DNA of 21,538 bases from a virus: positions 1-21,538 of the IMG/VR virus record IMGVR_UViG_3300036985_002277; one strand, given 5' to 3'. Below are positions 11,682-20,436 of the stretch, one piece after another; within the stretch, counting starts at the first letter, position 1; every line of letters begins with the position of its first letter. The translations under genes were made by a program, and so were the position numbers. Below the pieces are notes generated by a model. It was not told where the DNA came from. It worked only from the letters and a program-made list of their open reading frames with translations, and did not search any database.

Positions 11682-12329
11682 ATGAATATGAAAGTACCTC
11701 ACAATTGGTCAGAAATAACGATAGGCAAATATCAAGATTTGATAAGCATGGAGAAATCCGATGACATTATTCAACAGGAGATTCAAATCCTCTCTGCATT
11801 AACAGGTGAGCCTGAATCGATGTTTGAGAATATGTCCGTTGAGGATTTAAAAGGACTGATCAGCAAGACTGCATTCTTAACAGACCTACCCAACAGCAAG
11901 AAAATACCCAAGTCAATCAAGGTGGCAGGAAAGAAATTCACCATAAACTTGATGATTAGTGATTTGTCGGGTGGTCAGTACATCGACCTTATGACGTTGA
12001 CAAAGGATGGGGGCAAGGTGATTGAAAAGATGCATGAGATACTTGCCATCTTCATTCACCCGATGGAAAGGCGTTTCTTTATGTGGATGCCGATACCATA
12101 TTCAGGTGATAAGCACAGGGACACTGCGGATTTCTTGAAAAAGAATCTGACAATGGATGTGGCTTATCCGATTGCAATTTTTTTTTGTCTGCTTTACGAG
12201 AACTTAATGGCCGGTATTCAGGATTATTTTCTAAAGAAAGCGGACAAGGAGATGTCGAAAGCGAAGAGGATATTGAAGAAGTCAACGAAGAAGAAGAAAG
12301 CTACTTCCAAAAATGGGGATGGATTATAA
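11682..12329 (+). CDS. Tail assembly chaperone-like protein, short form (G-like)
   Basis: Start set at ATG 11682 (MNMKVPHNWSEITIGKYQDL); a GTG at 11637 inside the terminase gene is the alternative. The 215-aa protein is mostly helical: DIIQQEIQILSALTGEPESM, MSVEDLKGLISKTAFLTDL, KVAGKKFTINLMISDLSGGQ, FIHPMERRFFMWMPIPYSG, with a Lys-rich end (KKSTKKKKATSKNGDGL). I do not recognise the family with certainty. The chaperone idea rests on position in the tail module and on a T9 slippery run at 12178-12186, beyond which a -1 frame with no ATG stays open to 12460. That is the layout of the G/GT genes of siphophages. Confidence 0.55.
   Translation: MNMKVPHNWSEITIGKYQDLISMEKSDDIIQQEIQILSALTGEPESMFENMSVEDLKGLISKTAFLTDLPNSKKIPKSIKVAGKKFTINLMISDLSGGQYIDLMTLTKDGGKVIEKMHEILAIFIHPMERRFFMWMPIPYSGDKHRDTADFLKKNLTMDVAYPIAIFFCLLYENLMAGIQDYFLKKADKEMSKAKRILKKSTKKKKATSKNGDGL
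12179..12185 (+). promoter_or_regulatory. Candidate -1 frameshift slippery site T TTT TTT
   Basis: Within a run of nine T (12178-12186) the zero frame reads ATT TTT TTT TGT, so T TTT TTT has the X XXY YYZ form needed for tandem -1 slippage. After slipping, the next codon is TTG at 12185, exactly where the downstream open frame begins to be used. Confidence 0.5.
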
Positions 12330-12460
12330 CACTGGATTCATTATCCCAGGGGGATCATTCCAAGTGGGAATATTACACCAACCTTGGGGTGATAGAATTT
12401 CTAAATGTGGTATCATTTCAAAAAGATAAAACAGAATGGCAGAGGAATTTGAATCAGTAG
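12185..12460 (+). CDS. Frameshift extension of the chaperone (T-like domain)
   Basis: The -1 frame is open from 12113 (after TAA at 12110-12112) to TAG at 12458-12460 and contains no ATG; the first possible start is a TTG within the T-run at 12185. Its last half looks like real protein: an acidic linker (ESEEDIEEVNEEEES) and then YFQKWGWIITLDSLSQGDHS and LGVIEFLNVVSFQKDKTEWQ, a KWGW...L...D type of sequence I associate with short tail-region proteins of Bacteroidota phages. It is either the C-terminal domain of a fusion of about 259 aa made by -1 slippage, or a separate coupled gene starting at a rare codon. The first part of the frame has shadow-like composition, so the true coding boundary may lie nearer 12280. 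Confidence 0.5.
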   Translation: MSALRELNGRYSGLFSKESGQGDVESEEDIEEVNEEEESYFQKWGWIITLDSLSQGDHSKWEYYTNLGVIEFLNVVSFQKDKTEWQRNLNQ

Positions 12461-12984
12461 TCGAAGTATTTAGGAAGTTTGGTGAGCACACTGTTGCCAT
12501 CATCCAAAAGAGTATTGATTCAAAGCACATCAATGCCTCTGCTGTGATGCGCCAATCATTGAACTATCATGTAGTCACCTCACCTGAAATCACTCACTTC
12601 ACCCTTGACTTCGGAAAGGCAACGTATGCCAAGTATGTCGATGAGGGCAGAGGTCCAACTAAGCGAGGTGGGAATGGCTCTTTATGGAGAAGTCTTGCCG
12701 GGCCCAATGGTTGGATAGCGCAGAAAGGAATTGCACCACCGATGACAGTGGTCTATAAGAAGCGGACAAAGCAAGGTGTACAATTAGCCCGAAGAACATT
12801 TAAGGACATCAACGAGGCCAATGAGAACTTGGCTAAGATGATCGCAAGGAAGATACATCGCAAAGGAACAAAGGCAACTCACTTTTATTCCGAGGTAGTC
12901 ACTCCGCAGATATTCGATGAATTAAAAATCAATTTGGCAAAGGCAGCAAAAAAAGACATTAGCTTACAAATAAGAAAACAATAA
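12436..12984 (+). CDS. HK97 gp10-like tail completion protein
   Basis: 182 aa. The central FGKATYAKYVDEGRGPTKRG motif, followed by a Gly/Trp-rich segment (SLWRSLAGPNGWIAQKGIAP), is typical of gp10-type head-tail connector or tail terminator proteins, where a ring forms at the head-proximal end of the tail. The N-terminal helices and the C-terminal FDELKINLAKAAKKDISLQI are probably oligomer contacts. It overlaps the preceding frame by 25 bases and ends in a TAATG coupling with the next gene. The family call is moderate: only the YVDEGRGP region is diagnostic. Confidence 0.55.
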   Translation: MAEEFESVVEVFRKFGEHTVAIIQKSIDSKHINASAVMRQSLNYHVVTSPEITHFTLDFGKATYAKYVDEGRGPTKRGGNGSLWRSLAGPNGWIAQKGIAPPMTVVYKKRTKQGVQLARRTFKDINEANENLAKMIARKIHRKGTKATHFYSEVVTPQIFDELKINLAKAAKKDISLQIRKQ

Positions 12985-14216
12985 TGGCAATCACAATAAA
13001 CCAAAACCCAAAGACATACAGCCCGGCATACAATGAAATCAATTTCCTTGTCACATCTACCAACGTGGCACAGGATAACTTCTTGTATGTCTGCGATGTG
13101 TACATCACTGGTGTCACTCCCACCTATTTCAGGTTGAAAGCTGCGCAAGATCCAACGAGTAATAAGGCGGTATTCGATATTCATCGTATCATTGAGAACT
13201 ATTTGACCACCAATATCGATAAAAGTACCTACGGATTCCAACGCAACACATCATCATGGGTGGAATACACCTGCAAATTTGGTGAGGAATACGGATTGAG
13301 CAGCAGCGGAACAACGGTATATGCTGATTTGACAATAGATTCAGGCAAATTTGCATTCAATGGGCTATGGGATTTCCTTGAATTTACCCTTTACAACGAT
13401 GCAAACTACCTCTTGACAAGCTCATCAAGTCTGTTTTTGACATCATTGAAGTCGAAAAGGGTAAGAACTACCATGCATTCATGGGCTCACTTCATGGCCA
13501 ATGCTGCGAATAAGACCAATGTGATGAAGATTGTGGCCACATCGACCACTGGTGCGGTGACAACTACGGTGGTGGATAATGCATTTGCCAATCCATCCTC
13601 TGTCGATGCAGATAAGTTTATGCGAGTAAGCACAGGCCCTGCCAATTTGAATCTCATTACAAGTGGAAGCATATCCTTTGGTGCGCAGCCTATCATTCCA
13701 ACTGACACAGCATCATACACTATTAAGATTCAAACAGGGGCATTGGGAACGGTGACATCGGAAACGCTGACATACACCATTGATGATGCCTGCACCAAGA
13801 ATGATGTGTTGATATTCCATTGGCTCAACAAATATGGGGGCTTTGATTCCTTTGCATTTATCAGGGCCAACACTCAAAAGGCAGACATCACCAGGGCTAA
13901 TTATAAAAAACCAACAGGCACAATCAGCGGCTCAACTTATTCTTATTCCGCAGCGGACAATCAGAATACTGTCTTTGACACAAGGATAAAGGATAAGATT
14001 GAAGTGCTTTCCGATTGGCTCACAGACGCTGAAAGTGTTTGGCTTGAGGAATTGGTAACATCACCCGAGATATATCTTGAGGATGCTACCTATGGCCTTG
14101 TGGCGGTGAATGTGATTGATAAGGCATACGAGAAAAAGAAAGCAGTCAGCTATAAGGCATTCAACTTGAAGCTCACATTTGAATACTCATTCATCAGAAA
14201 CAGACAAAGAGGATAA
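12984..14216 (+). CDS. Phage structural protein, tail region (410 aa)
   Basis: A beta-rich, Ser/Thr-rich virion-type protein beginning MAITINQNPKTYSPAYNEIN. The middle is repetitive in Ala/Thr/Val (IVATSTTGAVTTTVVDNA; GALGTVTSETLTYTIDD). The C-terminal third has DVLIFHWLNKYGGFDSFAFI and a conserved-looking end (SYKAFNLKLTFEYSFIRNRQ), which I associate with tail or baseplate proteins of Bacteroidota siphophages. The exact role is unknown; a distal-tail-like or adaptor role is possible from its place directly before the 748-aa protein, to which it is coupled by TAATG. Confidence 0.55.
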   Translation: MAITINQNPKTYSPAYNEINFLVTSTNVAQDNFLYVCDVYITGVTPTYFRLKAAQDPTSNKAVFDIHRIIENYLTTNIDKSTYGFQRNTSSWVEYTCKFGEEYGLSSSGTTVYADLTIDSGKFAFNGLWDFLEFTLYNDANYLLTSSSSLFLTSLKSKRVRTTMHSWAHFMANAANKTNVMKIVATSTTGAVTTTVVDNAFANPSSVDADKFMRVSTGPANLNLITSGSISFGAQPIIPTDTASYTIKIQTGALGTVTSETLTYTIDDACTKNDVLIFHWLNKYGGFDSFAFIRANTQKADITRANYKKPTGTISGSTYSYSAADNQNTVFDTRIKDKIEVLSDWLTDAESVWLEELVTSPEIYLEDATYGLVAVNVIDKAYEKKKAVSYKAFNLKLTFEYSFIRNRQRG

Positions 14217-16462
14217 TGCAAACTAAAATCAATCTACTTTCTTCGGGAACTATTGATATGTATGATGACATTGCGGTGTCTTGTACTTATTCGATTGCGG
14301 ACATAAAAGATCCTGACAAAAGGAATACGAGTTTCTCCAAGACCATCACCATCCCCGGCACGAAGAATAACAATAAGTTATTCGGGCAACTCTTTGAGAT
14401 TGGCATCGATGGCTCTTTCAATCCGAATTTAAAAACCCCTTGCAATCTAACTGTTGACAATGTTATTATCATGCGAGGCAACTTGCAGCTGCTAACTGTC
14501 AAGAAGATTGACAATGATAAGATTGAATATGACTGCACCATCATTGGAGTGACTGGTAATATCTTTGCGGAACTATCAGACAATAAACTCGAGGATCTTG
14601 ACTTGTCAGAATATGACCATGCTTTACTGCAATATAACCAGGCGCAATCTTGGGCAACGAGCATCATCAAGAATGGTACTTACTATGCATTCACTTTGGG
14701 TGAGGGATATGTTTACCCTCTAATCGATTATGGTGATGATAGTCAGCATATAGGATGGGATGTAACCAATTTGCTTACTGCTGTATATGCAAAGACATAT
14801 CTTGATAAAATCTTTAAGTATGCAGGATTCACTTATAATTCTACATTTCTAAATTCAACTTTTTTCAAGTCACTAATTATACCTGGGATTGTTCCCACCT
14901 TAACTGATACACAGATAGCACTGAAAGAATGCAGGGTGACACCAAATGCAATTACTAACTTTACAAATAATAATTTAGGTGTAATCGTTCCATTCCAAAA
15001 TGACAGCACTGGAACTAATTATGATCCTGGCAATTGCTTCAATACAACCTTTTACACTTACTATGCACCAACAAATACATCGCAGGAGGTTGAGGTAAAT
15101 ATCACTGCAACTGTAAATCTTGGAACTCCACCTGTTGGGGCAACCCAATACAATGGCTCGATAGGATTTCAAGTGTTAATATACAAGGTTGATGTATTGA
15201 CAGGCGTGAACACTATTATTAGCAATGCCCCATTTACAACGCTTCCAATAACAAGCCCAAGATTACCCATCCCACCAAGTAACATCACAGCAAGTTATGA
15301 TTACAATACCAAAACAAAAGTTAATTTAAGTGTTGGCGATTCTGTTTATGTAAAGATTAGGACCAACAATAATTTTATCTATTGGTATAATGCAAGCAAT
15401 GTACTTATAAGTGCAACCCAAACCCAAGTGCTCGAGGTAGCATCCACATCATACTTCACGAATCGAGTATTGAATAAATCAATTTCAGAGAATGAAACGG
15501 TTGTGATGAATAACACCATTCCAACGGACATCTTGATGAAAGATTATTTGATGAGTATTATCAGGATGTTCAACCTTTATGTTGAGCCTGATGCGGACAA
15601 TACCAATCAGCTAAACATCGAGCCAAGGAATACCTTTTATTCCACTGCCGCCCCACTTGATTGGACTGCAAAACTATCCTTGGATAAGCAACTTGAAATT
15701 AAGCCGATGGCGGCACTTGATGCCAAGACCTATAAACTTACATACAAGCAGGATGATGATTACTACAATGCACTCTATTCGGGCAAATACAGCCAAATAT
15801 ATGGCGAAAGGATTTGGGATGTGCAGAATGAGTTTCTAAAGAATGAAAAGAAGATTGAAGTAATCTTTGCCCCAACACCTTGCGTAAACTTTAACAACTC
15901 CGATAGGATAACCCCTGCAATCTATGCGAGGGATAATAATGGCGTGATTACAAAGAAAACAGGCAAGCTCCGCATCTTATATTATGGAGGATTAATATCT
16001 TGCCAAACCCCCTGGACACACTTCTATTTTGAGCCTGCAAAGGTCCACAACTATGTAAATTATACTGTCTACCCTTATGCCGGGATGATAGACCATCCAA
16101 CCAATCCGACATTGGACTTGGGCTTTGGGGCTGTCAAAGAAGTTTACTTCACCATCAAGAAATGGCCCACTGCCAATCTGTTTAATACTTACTATAAAAC
16201 ATTCATAGAAGAAATATCTGATAAGGATTCTAAAATAGTGGTGGCATATTTATATTTAACAATATCAGACATCAATCAATTGGACTTTGGTAGATTGATT
16301 CATATCGATGGCATCAACTATCGATTGAATAAAATCATTGACTTCAATCCAGTATTGAATCAGCTGACAAAGGTTGAACTATTAAAAGCTAAAAATCAAA
16401 CAGCATTCACGCCAAAGACAGGAACGGTCAGAGGTGGAACTAAAACAGCACTCCCTGAATAA
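14216..16462 (+). CDS. Large tail/baseplate protein (748 aa)
   Basis: The N-terminus (MQTKINLLSSGTIDMYDDIA, then KRNTSFSKTITIPGTKNNNK, GNLQLLTVKKIDNDKIEYDC) resembles the hub-forming domains of tail-tip (Tal-like) proteins of Bacteroidota phages. The middle (about residues 240-420) is Thr/Asn-rich and beta-strand dense, and the region around 440-560 has MNNTIPTDILMKDYLMSIIR and LYVEPDADNTNQLNIEPR, the gp27/Tal-like 'ALREILE.. N' type of arrangement. The C-terminus (LTISDINQLDFGRLIHIDGI) looks like a barrel closing domain. It probably contacts the host or carries fibres. No enzymatic motif is visible. TAATG junctions link it to both neighbours. Confidence 0.6.
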   Translation: MQTKINLLSSGTIDMYDDIAVSCTYSIADIKDPDKRNTSFSKTITIPGTKNNNKLFGQLFEIGIDGSFNPNLKTPCNLTVDNVIIMRGNLQLLTVKKIDNDKIEYDCTIIGVTGNIFAELSDNKLEDLDLSEYDHALLQYNQAQSWATSIIKNGTYYAFTLGEGYVYPLIDYGDDSQHIGWDVTNLLTAVYAKTYLDKIFKYAGFTYNSTFLNSTFFKSLIIPGIVPTLTDTQIALKECRVTPNAITNFTNNNLGVIVPFQNDSTGTNYDPGNCFNTTFYTYYAPTNTSQEVEVNITATVNLGTPPVGATQYNGSIGFQVLIYKVDVLTGVNTIISNAPFTTLPITSPRLPIPPSNITASYDYNTKTKVNLSVGDSVYVKIRTNNNFIYWYNASNVLISATQTQVLEVASTSYFTNRVLNKSISENETVVMNNTIPTDILMKDYLMSIIRMFNLYVEPDADNTNQLNIEPRNTFYSTAAPLDWTAKLSLDKQLEIKPMAALDAKTYKLTYKQDDDYYNALYSGKYSQIYGERIWDVQNEFLKNEKKIEVIFAPTPCVNFNNSDRITPAIYARDNNGVITKKTGKLRILYYGGLISCQTPWTHFYFEPAKVHNYVNYTVYPYAGMIDHPTNPTLDLGFGAVKEVYFTIKKWPTANLFNTYYKTFIEEISDKDSKIVVAYLYLTISDINQLDFGRLIHIDGINYRLNKIIDFNPVLNQLTKVELLKAKNQTAFTPKTGTVRGGTKTALPE

Positions 16463-17169
16463 TGGTAAACGAAGAATATAACCCCATCTTTGCGCAGGAT
16501 CAAAACACTTATCCTGATGGCAATATCTATTACCCAATGAATGGCCAAGTGGTCTTGGGGCAAAACAATAACATTGATCCAAAGGCATCATTTATTAATG
16601 TCCAAGGCAATGACAACTTTGTCGGACCTGATTGTACCTATATTTCATTGGTCAATTCATCGGGATGCATTATCGATGGAGGGGTGAACAATGTTTCCCT
16701 TGTCAATTCATCAGGGGTAACGGTGTCCGCTTCCAATTATACAAGGATAAACAATTTGGATATTGATGCGAAGTCAGTAGTGCAGGTAATAGAACTTGAA
16801 ATATCCCCTGCGGAATTGATGACATTTGTTTCCGCACCTGTTCAGATACTTCCTGCGCCTGGCGTTGGGAAAGCTATTGAGGTGATGTCGGCAATGGGAT
16901 ATTATTTGTTCAACACAACTGCCTACGATAATATGTCAACCATTGTGATTGGAAATAATAATCTTGCATCAGGAGGGCAATTGCAATCCAATGCACTTAT
17001 CATGACATATCCTGCATCAATCCTTTTCCGTTTTGGTATTGACATCAATTTCTATTATTTGGAAATACTTGAAAACGATCCTTTATATGTCAGCGCAATC
17101 GGTGTTGATCCAACGGTTGGTGATGGCACTTTAAAAATTTATTTGACTTACAGAATAGTAACTTTATAA
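16462..17169 (+). CDS. Tail-fibre-like beta-solenoid protein (235 aa)
   Basis: Residues about 30-105 form irregular repeats (ISLVNSSGCIIDGGVNNVSL, VNSSGVTVSASNYTRINNLD), with LVNSSG occurring twice and an N/G turn at each coil. This is the look of a beta-solenoid or triple beta-helix stem. The C-terminal 110 residues (VGKAIEVMSAMGYYLFN, then SILFRFGIDINFYYLEI, LKIYLTYRIVTL) form a beta-rich domain that would be the tip. The order after the 748-aa protein suggests a fibre or receptor-contact role. No peptidase or glycosidase motif is seen. Confidence 0.5.
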   Translation: MVNEEYNPIFAQDQNTYPDGNIYYPMNGQVVLGQNNNIDPKASFINVQGNDNFVGPDCTYISLVNSSGCIIDGGVNNVSLVNSSGVTVSASNYTRINNLDIDAKSVVQVIELEISPAELMTFVSAPVQILPAPGVGKAIEVMSAMGYYLFNTTAYDNMSTIVIGNNNLASGGQLQSNALIMTYPASILFRFGIDINFYYLEILENDPLYVSAIGVDPTVGDGTLKIYLTYRIVTL

Positions 17170-17171
17170 CA

Positions 17172-19142
17172 ATGGCAGATGAAACAATAGGGATTGATAT
17201 AATCCTCAACGCAGGCGAGGCGGCAACGAGTGTAAAGGAATTGCGCCAAAGTATTAAGGATTTGCAAAGTGCTGCGTTAAAGGCAGGCTCCGAGGGAAAC
17301 GAAGCCCTTGCGAATAAGTTTGCAAAAGCAGCAGGTCAGGCCAAAGACAAAATTGAGAAATTGAAAGACCAAGTGAATGCCTTTGGAGATACAGGAAGTA
17401 AAATCGGTGCGGTCACTGGATTCGCAAGAACATTGGCAGGTGGATTTGCAGCGGCCCAAGGTGCTGCCGCTTTGTTTGGAAGTACATCAAAAGACCTTGA
17501 AAAAACATTACTCAAGGTACAGGGTGCATTGGCATTATCTCAAGGCATATCCGAATTGGCACAGGCAGGCGAGCAGTTTAAGATTATGAAAGCTGTGGCC
17601 ATCGATGCAATGAAAGGCATCAAGGCGGCCATTGGAAGCACAGGTATTGGACTTTTGGTTGTGGCACTTGGAACGATAGTGGCCTACTGGGATGACATTA
17701 AAGGATTGGTATCAGGCGTAACATCAGAACAAAAGAAACTTAATGAAGAGGCGGATAAGAATGCCACTGCGGAAGAAAAGAAACTGAAAGCACTGAATGC
17801 CTCTGACAATATATTGAAGCTGCAGGGCAAGACAGAAAAGGAAATACTAGAATCTAAAATTGCCCAAGAGCAAAAAGTTATTGACATAACAAAAAAGCAA
17901 ATTCAATTAGCTATAATAACTTTAGAGGCGCAGATTGAAGCGGAAAAAAGAAACAAGGAAATTCTTGAGGGATTGGTAAACTTTATTTCTTTGCCTATTA
18001 CTGCATTGCTTCGCACCATCGATATGGTTGGTCTTGCATTGGGAAAGAATTTCAACTTGATGGGGCAGTTTCAAGATATGACTGCCAATTTAGTTTTTGA
18101 TCCTGCAAAAGTTAAAAAAGAGGGTGAGGCTGCGATTGAAGAACAGAAGCAGAAACTTCTTGAATTGCAAAATACTCAAGCAGGACATAAGGTAGCAATA
18201 AAAAAGATTGATGATGATGCAGCTACGAAAAGTGCAGAAGAAAAAAAGAAAGCAGATACAACAGCAGAGGAAGAAAGAAAGAAAGCTGCTGAACTTGAAT
18301 TAAAATTAAGGGGGGAACTTGCTCAATCAATTGTCAATTCAATAGCAGATGAAAGAGAAAAGGAAATTGCAAATGCTCAACTATCATTCAGAAATAGATT
18401 AGATGCTATTGTTGGTGATGGTGCAACAGAAACAGCATTAAGGGCTCAAATAAAAGAAGAGCAAAGGGTGGCCATGCTTGCCATTGATACTAAATTCCAA
18501 GAAGAAGATGCCGCCAAGAAGTTAGCAGCAGATGAAAAGAAAAAAGCTGATGACCTTAAAACAGCAGCAGATGACAAGAAAAAAGCAGAGGAAAAAATAA
18601 AACTTGAAGTAGCCATTAGGGATGCAAAGATAAATATGGCGCAACAATCTTTAAATATTGTTTCGTCTATTGCAAAACTTGCAGGTATAAAAGGAAAAGA
18701 TGCTGAGAACTTTCAAAAAGCATTAGCCGTTACTCAAATTGCAATTGATACAGCAAAATCAATTTCATCAACTGTTGCTGCAGCATCTGCAGCCACAGCA
18801 GCAGCAGCATTGCTTGGAAATCCCCTTGCACCTGCATTATTTTATTCTTATTTGACATCAGGAATCGCAGCAGTATTTTCAGGAATGGCAGCAGCAAAGG
18901 CAGCTCTATCGACAGCAGGAGCATCAGTACCATCTGATTCAGCAGTTAATATTCCAAGCGGTGGCGGTGGCTCTGCCCCATTAACCCCCACATCTTCCAA
19001 TGTAGGAAACACATCCACAACTATCAGCGAATCAGGGCAGGTGGTTGCGCCAATGGTGGTCAAAGCCTATGTGGTGGAAAGTGAAATGACACAAAGCCAG
19101 CTCCATGTCAAGTCGATTGTGGACAAATCGCAATTCCCTTAA
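17172..19142 (+). CDS. Tape measure protein
   Basis: 656 aa, rich in Ala, Lys, Glu and almost entirely helical. A hydrophobic segment spans about residues 155-173 (IGSTGIGLLVVALGTIVAYW) and a second Ala-rich one lies near 530-580 (STVAAASAATAAAALLGNPL). A long charged coiled coil covers about 340-490 (EEKKKADTTAEEERKKAAEL). These are the hallmarks of siphophage tape measure proteins, which set tail length and may aid DNA entry. At about 0.15 nm per residue the tail would be about 100 nm. Unusually, it follows the tail-tip and fibre genes instead of preceding them. No lysozyme domain is seen. Confidence 0.82.
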   Translation: MADETIGIDIILNAGEAATSVKELRQSIKDLQSAALKAGSEGNEALANKFAKAAGQAKDKIEKLKDQVNAFGDTGSKIGAVTGFARTLAGGFAAAQGAAALFGSTSKDLEKTLLKVQGALALSQGISELAQAGEQFKIMKAVAIDAMKGIKAAIGSTGIGLLVVALGTIVAYWDDIKGLVSGVTSEQKKLNEEADKNATAEEKKLKALNASDNILKLQGKTEKEILESKIAQEQKVIDITKKQIQLAIITLEAQIEAEKRNKEILEGLVNFISLPITALLRTIDMVGLALGKNFNLMGQFQDMTANLVFDPAKVKKEGEAAIEEQKQKLLELQNTQAGHKVAIKKIDDDAATKSAEEKKKADTTAEEERKKAAELELKLRGELAQSIVNSIADEREKEIANAQLSFRNRLDAIVGDGATETALRAQIKEEQRVAMLAIDTKFQEEDAAKKLAADEKKKADDLKTAADDKKKAEEKIKLEVAIRDAKINMAQQSLNIVSSIAKLAGIKGKDAENFQKALAVTQIAIDTAKSISSTVAAASAATAAAALLGNPLAPALFYSYLTSGIAAVFSGMAAAKAALSTAGASVPSDSAVNIPSGGGGSAPLTPTSSNVGNTSTTISESGQVVAPMVVKAYVVESEMTQSQLHVKSIVDKSQFP

Positions 19143-19176
19143 TTATAAAAAAAGCATCTATTTTATATTTTTAGAT

Positions 19177-19752
19177 ATGATTCGCAAACTACCCATTTAC
19201 AAAATCAGGATAAATACAGAAGATACTGGTGTTGATTACATTGCTCTTACTGACGATCCGGCAATTGAAAAGAACTTCATGGCGTTCAATAACCAAAAAA
19301 GATTCATCATGCAAAGCGAGGACAAAAGGATAGTGTCAGGTCCTTTAATTGTAGCTAACTTGCCAATCTATCGCAGGGATGAACAGGGTGAATATTATGT
19401 GTTATTCGATGCCCCAACAACCATGGAGATTGCTCAAAAGTTTTTCCGCCTGGGGTATCAAAGCCATGTGAATCTTAATCACGATCCCTTGAAAAAACCC
19501 GATGGGGTTTATATGTTTGAATCCATGATTATCGATGAGAGCAGAGGCATAGCAACTCCAAAGGGATTTGACATTCTGCCCGATGGCTCTTGGTTTGGCT
19601 CATTCAAAGTGGACAACGATGAAATATGGCAGCAAGTTAAAGATGGCACATTCACAGGATTCTCTGTTGAGGGGCTTTTGGGCTTTGATTATGTCAAGGA
19701 AACCGATGAGGACATCCTTTTGGAAATCATTGACCTCATTCAATCTATGTGA
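19177..19752 (+). CDS. XkdF-like head maturation protease
   Basis: Start set at ATG 19177 (MIRKLPIYKIRINTEDTG); an upstream extension would overlap the tape measure gene. The 191-aa protein shows the XkdF serine-protease pattern: GPLIVANLPIYRRDEQGEYY, then NLNHDPLKKPDGVYMFESMI and DGSWFGSFKVDNDEIWQQVK, FTGFSVEGLLGF. The His in NLNHD and the Ser in GFSVEG are the likely catalytic pair. Such proteases trim the scaffold and capsid during head maturation. The scaffold and major capsid genes follow directly, as expected. Confidence 0.8.
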   Translation: MIRKLPIYKIRINTEDTGVDYIALTDDPAIEKNFMAFNNQKRFIMQSEDKRIVSGPLIVANLPIYRRDEQGEYYVLFDAPTTMEIAQKFFRLGYQSHVNLNHDPLKKPDGVYMFESMIIDESRGIATPKGFDILPDGSWFGSFKVDNDEIWQQVKDGTFTGFSVEGLLGFDYVKETDEDILLEIIDLIQSM

Positions 19753-19805
19753 TGAAATTATAAATTATCAATTCATATTATACTTACAATTAAAAAAGAA
19801 CAAAA

Positions 19806-20405
19806 ATGGACAAATCAATTGTCGAAAGACTTAAAACTTTGGTTGCAAAATTCGATACTACGGAAGCTCCTGCAGCATTCGCTGATGTTACTTTAGCTGA
19901 TGGCACTGTCCTCTCTTACGAGGGCGATATGCCTGTTGTTGGTGCAAAAGTAATGCACACAGATACAGCAGGTGTTCAAGGTGTTGCTGCCGATGGCGAA
20001 TATCAATTACCTGATGGCACAATGCTAACTGTTGCCGGTGGTTTGATTACCGAAATGCACACAATGGAACCAGGCGAAGAAATGATGGGATCTGACAACT
20101 CTGCCGCAGAATTGCAATCCTTATTGGATAAATTGTTTGGCGAAATGTCAAAACAAATTGCTCCTTTGACTGAAAAGATTACAGCATTGGAATCACAAAA
20201 TGCAGAATTGAAATCAGCAATTGCTGCCTTTGATTCAACAAAGAAACTTGCAGAAGATACTTTCAACATCGTTGAAAAGTTAGCTGCCGAGCCAAGTGTT
20301 GAGCCAACAAAAACTGCAACATCAGGAGCATCATCTTTCAGCTCTATGAAAACAATGAAAGAAATTGCAGACGCTGCAAGACAAATCAGAAAAGATTTCA
20401 AATAA
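19806..20405 (+). CDS. Capsid scaffolding protein
   Basis: 199 aa between the protease and the major capsid gene, the standard scaffold position. The first part (VTLADGTVLSYEGDMPVVGA, QLPDGTMLTVAGGLITEM) is a small beta domain with repeated 'DGT-L' hairpins. From about residue 100 it is a coiled coil (AELQSLLDKLFGEMSKQIAP, LTEKITALESQNAELKSAIA). It ends basic (ADAARQIRKDFK), as many scaffold C-termini do, to contact capsid subunits. A-rich sequence precedes the ATG. Confidence 0.75.
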   Translation: MDKSIVERLKTLVAKFDTTEAPAAFADVTLADGTVLSYEGDMPVVGAKVMHTDTAGVQGVAADGEYQLPDGTMLTVAGGLITEMHTMEPGEEMMGSDNSAAELQSLLDKLFGEMSKQIAPLTEKITALESQNAELKSAIAAFDSTKKLAEDTFNIVEKLAAEPSVEPTKTATSGASSFSSMKTMKEIADAARQIRKDFK

Positions 20406-20436
20406 AAATTTAAACCCTTTAAAAAAATAAAATAAA

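Noticed and set aside
19105-19176. N-terminal extension of the XkdF-like gene into the tape measure gene
   Set aside because: The extension is out of character with the protein, and a good ATG at 19177 follows an A/T-rich leader.
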